From the NCBI RefSeq assembly GCF_052324685.1, contig NC_135214.1:30050206-30114205 (forward strand): DNA of 64,000 nucleotides, read 5' to 3'. The notes below the pieces were generated by a model that saw nothing but the letters and a program-made list of their open reading frames with translations, had not been told where the DNA came from and did no database searches. A program made the translations under genes and the position numbers. Origin of the DNA: Brachyhypopomus gauderio (lineage: Eukaryota; Chordata; Actinopteri; Gymnotiformes; Hypopomidae). Positions 29,455 through 63,398 of the stretch are shown here, piece by piece. Position 1 is the first letter of the stretch. Each line of letters starts with the position of its first letter.

Positions 29455-32400
29455 CTAGTCTACTAATAGGTTTTCCATGGCATTGTCATCTGACACCACA
29501 GCTAGTTTACAGTCAAAGTGATTGTACATGAAGTTTTTGATTCCTGACAAGATCAGTTCAGTGCCACTCCTCTTGGGATCATGTCCAAGGAATGTACCCT
29601 GATTTAATTAATAAATGATTAGCATGGTGCCAAGAGGCAGTTTGGGTAAGTAGCCAGGTTACACCTTGGAAACAGTCAAGTCATTTGATATTTAAACCCA
29701 AACCCCAATAATAGCCTGACCCACAGGGTGTTTGAAACAGAAGAAAAGAGTTTTTATGAGTTTGCTTTTGAGAATTTATTGATTCATTTATTTGTATATT
29801 TGTGACTAAATGAGATGTTCAATTTAGCATGACTACTTGCACATTGAATGTCCCATTTATGGCTAGCCTACTGCAGTGTATCCATTTTTTGTCAAAATGC
29901 TGGATATGTCTAACCTATAGAAATATGTCTCCCCTTTGGAAATATGTCTCACCTATGGGATATTTCTCATGGATGGGATATTTATCCCATAGGGCATAAC
30001 TTTAGGTCATTGGTGTTAGCATGACTTTCATGCGTATAGACATTACCAACATTTTTCTTGTATTGTCCTTGTCATACCTGTGTCAATGGCAAACTGACAT
30101 TTACTTTGTGGATGTTTATGGATGTTTGTGTACATTTGTGATCAACAGGTGTAAAGCTGTTTGACAAATGTGGCTACTATTTTGATTGTGTTTTTTTTTT
30201 GTATGTGTATCACATGAATACCCCCACCTCCATCTGGAGTCATAAAATTGCAAAATGCCTTGTTCTGGATAATGTGCAAGTATTGTGAAATCTGAAATTG
30301 TCGGTATTAGTGGTACTATAAACACAATAGTCTACTAACAGAGTCTGATGAATGCTCATCTGTGTACATGGCCCCAAGGGTCTTCATCAGCTACGTGATT
30401 GATACTGGTAGTCTGTTCACGCTGAACCTCAGTTCACTTCAATCTGTCATTGGATTTTTATTGGCAGATCCACTGTAGCATAAATGATTTGACAGAATTA
30501 AAGCTTTGATTTAGCATATGTGCAGATGCCAAGGACTTATTTTAGAACTTATTTTTGCACTAAATATCAGAACTTGCTTTCAATGGAAGTTGGGGTTAAT
30601 GTAATGTACAAAGTTTCATGAATGGGGTACTGTTTTACATAAATGATACTATACTGTATAAAGTATGCCTATATTTATAATGTCCCCAAATATATTACCA
30701 AATATCCAACAGTATATTGTATAATTAGCATATATTGCGTGTTAGATTGTTGCCTTATTTATTAACTCAGCTATTTATTTATGGTTGTGCAGCATTGTTG
30801 GAAAGTCTGCTGCTCTATGGTGATGTAATCCAGATGATGACATGCCCACCTAAAGATAACAACAAACACAGACACTTCCAACTCTGGTTTTAGAAGTGTA
30901 AATCACATCTAATAATCCAAAACAATGGCTACACTAATGCAGAAAAGCCTCGGGTCATCTTGACAGTGTTGGCAGTTATTGTGTTTATGACCAGAGTAGA
31001 TCTACACCAAACCCCTTATTTCATTTTCCATTAATAGTTTTACTGTATGCACAGAAATGAAATATTGTTTTTCACCAGAAGTGCAATTACCTCTGACACA
31101 TAGTAAACATGATTAGATCACAGCAGTAAACACTGGATTGCCTGAGGTTATCTTAGCAGTTGTTCACCATAAATCTATCCTTAAGAAACAAAATAATTTT
31201 TTATAATCTTGTTGCTTATACTCGTAATGCATTTTAACTCTGCTGTTGAGAGTCTCACAGTCATTTACCTCTAACATTAAACAATGCCAATCTCAATCAA
31301 CAAAACAGACACCTACATTCCACTCGGAGTATGGGTGGGCATAATGACAAAAATATGTTATGAGGCTTGAAGCCATGTTCACCATTCATAGCATTCATCA
31401 CAGTGTTGCTTTTCTGAGGCTGAAAAAAAAGAAACACACAACGTAGCAGCAAAACAGTGAAAACAAAAAATTTTTTAATTGACACTTATAACTGACATTA
31501 TCAGTGAAATATTCTTACACTTTTAAATTAAATAAAAACTTGCTAATAATTTAAAAAATCTAAATAGCCAATCCAATCACTCTGCTAGAAATGAAGTGTG
31601 TCATGACAGTCTGCTTAACATTTTGTTATATTATCTACACCAAATCTAGATTAAGTACAATTCTTATTTTGATTGCTTTTGATACAATTCTTATATGAAA
31701 TTGCATTAATATAAAATTATTTATTTTGCAGTATTATTAAACTGCCAACATGCTCACATAGTTATGAAATTAGGTGGTTGTCTAACATAAGTCAACTATC
31801 TCTTTCGTAAATGTGTGCTTGATTTCATCAGACGCCATCAGACACAGACACCAGCAAAAATAACCTTCAGCAGCATTCCCTGCAGTAGCATGAAGTTTGC
31901 TAGTGTGTGTGACGAGCTCCCTCCTCTCAGATCAATAGTCTCTGGTTTCTGCTGTCACCTCGTGACCTCACTGCAGTTTTGCTGCGGGGCTGCAACCAAT
32001 TTCTTCTCACCTCATGATCACATGACGAGGCTCAGGGCACCTCCAGAGATTCAGGGACTGCCTTTGCATGTTTGACTCTCTGGGTTCAGGCCAGGCCGGG
32101 TTTGGGTTTAAGGCGTGTGAAGAATAGTTAGAGTAGGGAAGCCCAATTTGTGCGCTCTGCATAATGAAGTGTTTCTTGATGAAAATCATTATTGGACCGA
32201 AGCTCAGAGGAAAGAAAGTTCACGCTGTCTAGAGTGATGAACACGAGGCATGACAGTGAGTGAAGAAGGAGTTTACTTTTAATGTTCCATGAGAGGGCAC
32301 TGTTTCATTTTGGGGAAAAAAACAAAGAGATGGAGACCTCAGCCAGATGAAGAAATAATTCCAGTCTTCCTTCTCCAGCCCTGGCCCAATTCTCACTCCC

Positions 32401-32672
32401 TCTGCCATCTATATTAGAGGCTCCCCTACAGCACAATTCTCTCTCATCGATGTGCTTCATCACGCCACAGGCACCTGAACGCTCCACATCCAGTGTCGGC
32501 GGCGCCGGCCGTGGTCCGAGTGAGGTGCTGTTTCCTTCACCAGGTAAGGCCTCCTTGTGTGCCAGCGCTCGTCTGTGATGGTTGGGTCAGGCTCAGTGTC
32601 CGCTCTCCTGATGTGGTCGTGTGTCATCTCCAATGACAGGAGCAAGGCTTCCCATGAGGGCAGTCCTGCCAT
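29455..32672 (-). CDS. candidate unnamed gene (partial model)
   Basis: Minus-strand exons that look protein-coding but match no family I recognise. Exon 1, complement(32541..32672), begins at an ATG in good context (GCGATGG), encodes MAGLPSWEALLLSLEMTHDH through RRPYL and ends at GTGAAG in phase 0. Its frame also stays open to a stop at 32460. Exon D, complement(31313..31419), follows a strong acceptor (TTTCTTTTTTTTTCAG), starts in phase 0 and includes KPHNIFLSLCPPILRVE. A terminal exon, complement(29455..29598), follows ATTAATTAAATCAG and encodes GTFLGHDPKRSGTELILSG, then SDDNAMENLLVD and a stop. D ends in phase 2 (or 1 with an alternative GTAGGT donor) while the terminal exon starts in phase 0, so at least one middle exon is missing. 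A weak possibility is complement(30228..30291). Exon 1 may instead belong to the gene upstream. Confidence 0.4.
29952..29993. repeat. perfect 11-base inverted repeat (hairpin)
   Basis: CCTATGGGATA at 29952-29962 pairs with TATCCCATAGG at 29983-29993 across a 20-base loop. The preceding sequence carries two copies of GAAATATGTCTC. If the model above is right this lies in an intron, but its role is unknown. Confidence 0.7.
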
Positions 32673-34643
32673 CGCACTCACGGACAGCTGCTACCACAGA
32701 TACAGCAACAGTTTCACACAGTTGCTGTCAGGCGTCTAAGTGAAGAGCTTTGGCACAAGGTGCATGGCTACATTACTATTAATGTAAACAGTTGTTAAAC
32801 ATCCGCACACTTCACCTGCCACTATGGCTTGAATCCAAAGACCTCTGGTGTGCAGAATTTAATACATGCCTTAAAACTTACAACAGAAGTATTATCAAGT
32901 ACAGCCTTGGACCGGATGGAAATGAAAACTTCAAGCCAAAGGTCTTAATTTGTTATTCACCACCAAATTCTGAGTGTTGCTGTTAGTAGATAGTGACAAA
33001 CAGCTTTTCATTATGCTTTCTCTGCCCTTGTGTTGCAGTGTTTGTATGTGTGAGTGCTTAGGTAACCTCATCGACAGCCAACTTTGCTCCGACCTCCAAT
33101 TTTACACAAGTACACGTGCAGACATGGAAGTGTTCTCTGCTGCAGCCGTGCTGTATCTGGCATAAGTCTCTTCATCTCTTCTGCTTGGCTGATCTAACCA
33201 GTTTTTTGCTAACCCACATATGATTGCTCGGTGATTTTGAGTCAGCCATCATTATGAATGTGTATCTGTATGTGTTGCTCAGGTCTGGTCAGTGTTGATC
33301 CCCCTGTTTTTCTGAATACATCCCTCATCCAGCATTCAGTACTGGATCCCTGTCTGCATACAAAGTAGTAAGCAGACAAATGCAATGAGCAGAACATAGA
33401 CAGGAAAAAGATCTCACAGGTAAGATGACGCAACACCAAAGAAGCATTTTTTCTGCTGTATTATATGAATTTATAGTGTCTTAATTTTGTGGGTAATTAA
33501 ATGTAACTGTAACATTCCAGTCATTGAGTTAACCTCTGCCCTTATGAACAAAAGCTTAAAGTTAAAAGAAATATTTTATTTTTCTTCATAAATATAATTT
33601 ATGGTGAATTTCAGAATTAGAATCAGTGATATGCTGAACCTCTCAGTTTTGAGCTCCACAACATCTTTGAATCAATTTTGAAAACTACCTACACATTTAA
33701 GGGAGACATTCCCACCGGATTCTTCCGAACCACTCCTCACCTTGTCCTCGAGCCATAATTAAAGGTGATGACAGAGTGGTTTGAAGTATTCGGGTTATCT
33801 AAGACTCTAGAGAGTTCCATCTCTCTCTCTGCAGATAGAGAATCAAAATCATTTCAGTAGGAGTCATGAAGATCTTTACTGTTGTGATCATAGTATTCAT
33901 TGCCTAAAGAATCATCATACTAGTGAGTTAAAGCTTAGTCATACTGTAAAACCCAAACCTCAAGGCAAGTCCTGTTTGTTATTGCTAATCTTTATGTGCA
34001 ACATCATGTCAAATCAATGACAGGAGAAACTTGCAGCCCATAGGGCTGGTCACCCTATGGCCAACTAATTTAATGAGCTTCAGGTCTTAATGCTAATTGA
34101 AATTGCCCATGGCAGAGTAACCAGTGGAGCAACAAGTTAATTAGTAATGAAGATCAATGAAAATTTCATATACTTTACATTCACCAGTCAAACTCTGAGA
34201 AATATACATCACACAGTATGTTATCACATAACTTCTGTTAGAAAAGGTTAAACGTGCTGATGTGGATAAAATATATGATATTGAATCTTATATTGACTTT
34301 TTCCCTTCTCTTTGCTCAGTCAGAATGGTAGTGAATGGGTCCTCAGAATGACTAATAACCTTAAAATCACTGACTGAGATGACGTTTAGAGCAATAGTGG
34401 TGAATTCTTCCTGTGCTTTAAAAAAGAAAAACTATAAAGTTGGTAATTTTACAGATCCACATATTATGCCATCTGCTGTGAAGACCTGACCTGTGATTTC
34501 TGTGTCTTATTGTGAAATGTAGGATTCATTGTGCTTTCAAGTCATCTAAATGATGGTGGAAATAAAGTTTCAAGATGCTAGGAACAGAGTTCTAATAATG
34601 TGTTCTGACACCCCAAAGTTCAGAGACTAGATACAGAAAGAGG

Positions 34644-34734
<91 letters not shown>

Positions 34735-35677
34735 CGAGAGAATATGAGTGCAGATTTCCTTTGACAGTATCTACAAGTAAGGCGCTGATGTGTATTGTCA
34801 TGATGTGCTTTATGATGTGCAGGTTTCCTAGTCAACAAAATTATGATAACACATTTTGATCTTCTGTTATGAGGAAGACAGACAAACAAAGGCAGAATGA
34901 TGACTTGTGGATAAATGACCAAATAGTCTAAACTTCAGTATTTTTTTCTGTTCCTGTTGCATAACCGTGCAGAAGTCAAACCTTATGAATGTCATCAAGA
35001 AGGAAGAAAGTTTGTGCGTTTGTATGTGCATGTGTGTGTGTGTGTGTGAGATGTGCATATTGAAATCCAAACAGTTGTTGGACAATGCTTTTATAATATT
35101 TTGCTTTTACAGTTGCAAATTTTTGACAATGACTTGACCTCTGTGTTTATGCGTGTATGTGCATCTGAGGCACATACATGTGGATTTCACTCCAGGTACC
35201 TGTTTCTTAACAGAGCAATGCAACCACTGGCATTTGGGAGAAGGGCTATAGTGGAAACTCCTCCTTCCTAACCAATCTATTCTTTTCTTGTCACTACTTC
35301 TCTCTGTGACAGGTTTTCAAGCCCTACTAGCTCCTCACTCTACGCTTGGGTGTTCAGGAAGAAGGCGCCAGTAGTTTTTTAGAGCAAAGATGTCCTGCAC
35401 AACTTTCCTGAGTTCTTTCTTACACTTTGGCATTCACTCTTTCAGCCACAACTTATTAACTGAAGAGGTCTTCACATGCAAATTGCAGCACACAATAATC
35501 TCGAGGAATCCCCAAGGAACTGAGACAGCTGTCACATTTTCATCACATTGGTGCAATTTATTCTCAATAGTGCGAGGACTAGATAGTTGAAACTTATCAC
35601 TGAATTTACTGAATACACTAAAAGTGTATTTGACTTGTTCTGAACACCCTCTCCCCAAAACTTTCACCAAAATCCTT
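32673..35677. other. spacer between the two candidate minus-strand genes
   Basis: Mostly AT-rich. It holds a (CA)n tract at 34649-34733. Two further minus-strand segments have exon-like borders: complement(33741..33828), encoding REMELSRVLDNPNTSNHS, and complement(33320..33353). They fit the phase after the exon at 37103 but were not preferred. Nothing else is recognisable. Confidence 0.4.
34649..34733. repeat. (CA)n microsatellite
   Basis: About 42 uninterrupted CA units between the candidate minus-strand genes. Confidence 0.95.
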
Positions 35678-38600
35678 TTAATTTAATCTGCAGAAAGGAG
35701 CAGCTCCTGTATAGTCTCCAAACTTCATTAGCATCGGTTGGTATCCAGCGGTAACAGGATTAGCATCCACTGTTAGCACCATGTTTACTTCTCTGTCACA
35801 GTAGCTCAGCGGGATCTTGACAGCTGGAACTGTGCAGATGAACTGCGAATGAAATGCCTACACAAATGTGCAGTAGGATTTGAATGCATTTTTATATATA
35901 TATAAATTGACTCTATAGACTAAAAAATATCCCTGGGAGTGTAATTGAAAAAAAGGGGATTATAAAACCAAGCCATCGCTTTGAGCAAAAAGGATTGTTC
36001 TCCTGATGTTGATGATGGTTTGGATTCTTAGGGCATAGTAAAGGGACTCAACTTTCATGTTTGAAGGTTTTGTTTTTTAGATGTTAGCCCACACCTGACA
36101 TTTCTGACATTCTATTTTACTGGACAGGGGTGCTCGAGAAGCTTCTGAAAGGAACAAGCAATTTAATCTAAAAAAAAAATTCCCAACCTTTGCTTGTTTA
36201 TTTATTTATTTTTGTCTGTGCTCTTTTTTGTCTCAATCGACATATCTGCTACAGAAGGACTGCACAGAAGTGAGCAGGAGAGAAGTGATGATTGATGCTT
36301 TGTGTGTGTGGGGGGGGCAGGAGGATGTTTATATTTGTTTTTATTTGTGTGCAGGAGTGACTGAGGCAGTGATCCCCGGACCTTTCTTTAAATTACATCT
36401 ATAAAAATGTATTACTTGTTAGCCTGTGGTGGTACCAGGCATGATCTACGGGTTTATTGCATTTTAATGTTGCCCAACTTGCTCACAATTGTGTTTCCAT
36501 GGCATTGTAAATGCATGCAGTGACTCATTCTGCCTATGAACAATATATTTCTTCATTAGCTTCAGTGTCTATTCCCAGCACGGCCTATCTTTGCTTTACT
36601 AAATTGTCACTCACAATATTAAAAAATACTTCCATACTTGAACACAGTACAAATGTACTCTGAGGTAGCATATTCATATCCTCAGATAAGCACACTAAGC
36701 TTCTTGACTTAATAATAATTAAAATGTTTTCCATCCATGTTCACTATTGCCTAGTGATTAGAATGCTAGTAAATAAGTACATTATTAAGGCTGAGGGAAG
36801 TCCACAATTGGGTCAGAAACGCTTCAGATTTTGCACTAGAACCTACAGGAACAACAGAACTCAACCAAGCAGCCCAGCTGTCTCAACCCCTTTTACAGTC
36901 AATCCCAAGATATCCTCACTGGATTTCAAGAGCCATTCTGAAATATGTCAGAAGATCTAGACATTTCAGGTATGTTGTTGCTGAAATCAAGTCTATTCTT
37001 ACAGTGGTACTGACATACTTCAGAAGCAACACGTAAGTGCAGGAGCATGCTTGATGTTCACGAGGAATATATCTCCATGCATTTATTGAACACGTCTCTT
37101 ACCTTGGAGCCTTTCAAGCTGGTCCTCAGGGACCGTCGGGCAGAGACGGCTCTCGATCTGTCTCAGTTCCTTGTGTACATGTATCCAGACGTTCTGCTCG
37201 GGTCCTGGAGTACTGGGAGTTTTCTGCAGGGGAAATGTGAGGCCTGACTTAGGGTCTCTGAGGATTGGATGGAGGAGCTCTGTCCTGCCTAATGGCTGGC
37301 TTCCCACTCAGCTTAGACAAAGGAACAGACAGTTGCCGTATGCTGCGGGCAGGCTGGGAGTTGGGCCAGTAATCCGAAAAAAGCAATTACCGACACAACT
37401 TTGTTTGTTCATGATACTCGTGTTAAATCAGTGAGCTCAGAGGAATCCGGGTGAATTACTAATGTGGGATTTGTTGTTCCTTCCCCTAGGCCCAAAAGGA
37501 AACTGAAGTTACATGCCCTCTTTCTCAGAGAGTTGGAGTAAGGGAAGGGTAAATGAAAGAGTTGCCCTTCAGTCAGTCACTGTATTGCGTGTATGAATAA
37601 ATGATGTATGTGCACATTTGATTTTTTTTTTTTTACCCCGCTGGAAGTTTGATGTGTCCATGTGATGTGATCATAAATTGACACTGTTACATGGTCTCCC
37701 TGTAGAGCACTGCACTGAAATGATAAAACATGATCAGGCGTCATCAATTTATTCCTCAGAACAAATCTGGATTGATTTTTGTTCAGCCCTCTCCATGTTC
37801 AGGCATAATTGATGTTAAGTATTAAGGCCTCTTTTCTAACGACAGCATCACAAGGCTGTGAAGACAAAGGTGGCACACACCACCATTATTATTTTGAAAT
37901 ACTGGCTTTGCTTTATTGCTGAGTGCCCAAACACTCTCAAGAATGCTTCTGATTGCACAACGTGACAATGCATATGTTTGACTGGCTAGTCTGTCACCTG
38001 TTCTTGTTATTGAGAGTATGTTATGAGAATTGGAACCCATATTCCAGCTCTAGAGTGCAGGAGCTCTGTTGAGCCTTAATCAAGGCCTATATCTCCCCCT
38101 GCAACCTCTACCCCTTATTCTTGATTCTTGATACCCCTTATTCTGTGATTGTTGATCTTCTATCCACTACCTTCTAAATGTGGCTATTTGCTCAGTTCTC
38201 ACACCAGTTTTTTGGAAACACTGAGCAGACATTTGACAGTGTCAAGCATAACTATCTTTTGTTACAAGCCTGCTGAATACTCCTGTGCTTGTCCGAATTG
38301 ACTGACACAAACACTATGTGTGGATCTCATGGTGAACACTCTAATACACTGAATAAGCTCCACTATGCCCACATTTTTTCAGCACCTGCTCCCTATCCCT
38401 GATAAGCTCCTGACAAGCCCTAATGACACAGACCATTCTCTAATCGGGTTGGGAAACCAGAGTCATTGATTTAGTGTCATGCACACTAGCCACAGAAGAG
38501 TTTAATCACTATAGCCTAGTGAAGGAATTCCCAGCTCCAATTCAATAGGGACACAGCACTCAGCAATTTAGCATTGCCCCATCTAATTATAACAGACGTA

Positions 38601-39431
38601 GGCACCACCGAACTAGATAGGGTCCCCTGAGAGACCCCACACAGCTGAGGCACCCTGTGCTGTGTTTGGAGGTTTCTGTCTATACCAGGACTTTCTCAAT
38701 CAAAATGATGTGTTATAACACAGGGTTACAATAAATAGATCTCAATGCTGAATGAGAAAAACAGCCATATCAGAACGAGCCCCATGTGTGTTGTGCCTCC
38801 CTGGCACCATAATTGAATCTTCACTCCTCTCTAACCTTCCTCACAGGAGAAGGAGAAATGGGACTACCTCCCTCTCCAGGATCTTCACTGTGCTGGGTGC
38901 CAGAGCCGATATGGCTGACAGTTTCTTCCACAACTCTCTGTGAAAAGAGAAAAACAAAAATCACTGATACACAGTGGGGTCATGGGTGCTAAATCCATAA
39001 TGATCATCTTAGTTTTAACCGCTATAACATTGTGGTTAGCAACGTCAGTGACGTTGGGGATTGACATTTGAAAATTAGAATAACGTCAGTTTATATACAA
39101 ATCATGTTACCTAATGCTATATCCGTGTCAGAACAAACTACAAGGCCACACCTCATCTAATTCTTGTTTTTGATTGTATTCCTTTCTCGTCAGTAAGGAG
39201 GCCTTCCTCAGACAGCCTCGTCTCGTCTTAGTATCTTGCTCTGCACAGTAACAGATGGAAAAAAACATTAGACGGAGTCGCCGCTGAGAGCTGCGATGGA
39301 ACGACGGGTTTCCCGCCTTTCAGTCAAGCTAACAGACAGCCTTTTTCTTACTAACCCTGGAGTGCCTGATCGGGTCTTCTATTTTCCAGTCGCGCTCGCT
39401 TTTCTGGCTTTTCTCGGTGTGTGGGTAACAT
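35678..39431 (-). CDS. candidate unnamed five-exon gene, small charged protein
   Basis: Five minus-strand exons whose phases chain into one open reading frame of about 167-169 residues. E1, complement(39356..39431), has ATG then LPTHREKPEKRARLENRR. E2, complement(39152..39240), includes TRRGCLRKASLLTRKEYNQK. E3, complement(38868..38937 or 38933), includes LWKKLSAISALAPSTVKILE. E4, complement(37103..37223), includes EQNVWIHVHKELRQIESRL and PEDQLERLQ. E5, complement(35678..35829), includes VPAVKIPLSYCDREVNMVL and ends at a stop. The E3 acceptor (TCTCTTTTCACAG) and E4 splice sites (CCCCTGCAG, then GTAAGA) are very good; the E1, E2 and E5 sites are moderate. E1 lies in a CpG-rich stretch, suitable as a promoter. 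The first part is very basic and the middle has a heptad-like helical look. I do not recognise the family. E5 is the least certain; an alternative after E4 is complement(33741..33828), which also fits the phase. Confidence 0.5.
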
Positions 39432-39650
39432 TCGAGGAGATGGGAAAGACGAACGTTTCACTTCTTCTTAATGGTCCGCGGTGACGTGACCGAGCACCGT
39501 TCGGAGAGTAGTGGGAGCGTCGTGGTGCGTCCGTCTTTACGGGACTAACGTCGTCTGCAGTCGCCTGTGGCTCTGTGTGGAATAAGTCAGCCAAGCCGTG
39601 TCTTTTCGCACTTTGGAAGTAGGACGCTCTGGATAATAGCTGTCTGTTTG
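39180..39650. promoter_or_regulatory. CpG-rich segment, probable promoter
   Basis: CpG density is visibly raised here compared with the flanking AT-rich DNA (for example CGTCGTGGTGCGTCCGTC near 39519). It covers the first two exons of the candidate minus-strand gene and lies 2.3 kb upstream of the cpne5 start codon, so it could serve a divergent gene pair. Overlapping open frames on both strands (39296-39484 plus, 39379-39654 minus) are probably a side effect of the high GC content. Confidence 0.45.
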
Positions 39651-41379
39651 GCACAAAAAGTCTTGCAAAATTGTAGAAATGCCTTCACTTTTACTATCTT
39701 AAAAAAGCCACTTTTATTTTTTTAAGTACCGCATTCACCCATAAGTTGTGCGCTCGCATTTTGACAAACAGCTCTAAGTGTACAGTTTCCCTCTTGGTTA
39801 TAGTCTATGCTAGTGTTGCATGAATACATCATTGCAACTCCGGCAGAACGACAATTTAAAGAGAAAAGTCGGTTAGCCCCACAGGTGTGTGGATTGAGCA
39901 GGGCGTCTGGCGAAGCCCTTGACGGAATTGGGTTCAAACTGTGAAAAAAATAACCGAATTACATGTCTGTCCTGATCCCTCTCAGTTGAAGAGGCACGGA
40001 AATAGACGCAATCCAACCGCTGTGATGGAAAACTCACATTCTCAACAACATTTGAGGTGTAGAGCTACACCCACCCCCAACCCCCAACCTCCCCGGCCAT
40101 CCCACACACGCACACTGACATTCTCCCTCTCTACATTCCTTGATCTTTCTCTTTGACACAAACGCATGCACGCGCACGCGCGCGCACACACACGGTAGTA
40201 GAATCCCAAAGGCATTTTCAGGGGGATTTTGCATCTTGGTGGTCGGGAGCAAGGCCCATGATTCTTTTACAGTCATCTCTGTAGGGGACTTGGTTTGCAC
40301 CCTGCTGAGGTTCACTACGAAGTGAACTGCTTCCTCCTGTTGAGCGCCTATCTCCTTTAATGCCTTGTGCCATCAGTACTGCGTACAGAACAAACAGCTG
40401 CCTAGAGGCAAACCAGCAAGGAGCTGTTTACCCCATTCTCCGTTTCAGTAAGCAGGTGGACTCATTCATTCATGTAAGGAATGCGCATGTTTTCGAGTTA
40501 TTCAACAGAATTAGAATGACCTAATAAAGTGGGTTCTCACACCCACTTCATTTAAAGCGCTGTCAACATTAGACACCGTCTGGCTTGCCTGCTTATAACT
40601 ATTTCAGAATATTTGTCCTGCTGTAAGAGACGACAAAAAGACAATACTGTCAAATACACTGTACAAAAAGTCCATGTACAGTGCTGTACAAAAATGTCAA
40701 ATGCTCTGACTTTTTTGTTCATTCATAAGCATTTTACAGATAGCCTATTTGCAACGCTTAACAATACATTTGTAAGATGGATTTGTTATTTCTGGTAACC
40801 CCGAGAGTTAACTTGCATAGTCCAATTAGGCTTTTGCATTAACCACGCTTACCATGGAAGGAGAGGGAGCTGTCCAGAACTGTGGTGCTGAAAAAACGGG
40901 CAACGTCAGACTGTCCGCAGATGGCGTGGACTTTTTTTCAAACGGGCGCAAATTTATTTTAGACTAAATCTAGACTGATTATGCCGATGATATTCGCGGC
41001 TTTTAATAGTAAAATATGCATTAATGGCGACTTGGCATTATATAAATTTTAACTGGAACGTGCAAGAGAATAAGGAGGCACTTTTTAATTTGGTTTATTT
41101 CAACATAAGCTCTTTCGACTAAGTAAAGTATTGTGGTATTAGGCGTAGCCCTATCGCTAGATCCATTTCGACGATAAAAGGCACTTAAATGTCCAAAAAC
41201 TTATAAAGAAAGACATATATAACCTCAAATGGTGGTTGGTTTGTAGTGTGATGTACTGGTGTTGTTAATAGCTAGTGAAAGTGTAGCTTGAGCAATACTG
41301 AGGCACAGCCGCACATCGATAATACGATGCTGCATTGAGCGGCAGTCGCAACGCAGCAAGCATGTGAAAGAATGCGAAA
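39651..41379. other. intergenic region upstream of cpne5
   Basis: No gene recognised. It contains a short purine/pyrimidine-alternating stretch (GCACGCGCACGCGCGCGCACAC, 40169-40190) that could adopt Z-DNA, and otherwise mixed AT-rich sequence. Confidence 0.5.
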
Positions 41380-41715
41380 GGGGTGGAGTTCTGTTCTTTG
41401 ACTTTCCCAACGGTCCACCGGGAATAGACAGATCTCTTCTCTGCGAGAGCTTTAAGTGCAGTCTTTCACATTTCTCCGTAGCATTCTTGGCGCCAGTCTC
41501 ACTTCCACTTTGTTCGATTTTATTTTTTTAGAGCGTATTAAGGTTGTCTCTCTTCACTAGTCTCCACCAGCGTAGAGAACTGCCCTCTTTCGCTCTGCTG
41601 CGCTCCGCGTGCGTATCGGCGCCTAGCCTAAGGGTAAGTCTAAAACCTCCATTCGGAGCCAGCGCAGTTAAACTGTGCGTGCAAGGTGGAGAACTTCCCC
41701 GAAGTCCCTGCGTCC
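41380..41715 (+). promoter_or_regulatory. cpne5: cpne5 promoter and 5' untranslated region
   Basis: Sequence with locally higher GC and CpG content directly upstream of the cpne5 start codon. No TATA box is seen close to the start. The transcription start is not resolved. Confidence 0.45.

Positions 41716-63398
<21,683 letters not shown>

Noticed and set aside
30228..30291. Possible minus-strand exon with two open frames
   Set aside because: Neither frame gives a phase that joins the exon at 29455-29598, so it is mentioned only as a weak option.
31815..32075. 86-codon plus-strand open frame
   Set aside because: No splice context and no protein similarity recognised on either strand.
33320..33353. 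34-base minus-strand micro-exon
   Set aside because: The phase fits a longer chain, but the donor GTATTC is poor and the exon is too short to judge.
39296..39484. 62-codon plus-strand open frame in the CpG-rich segment
   Set aside because: Likely a by-product of high GC content; the minus-strand reading has compatible splice sites and phase.
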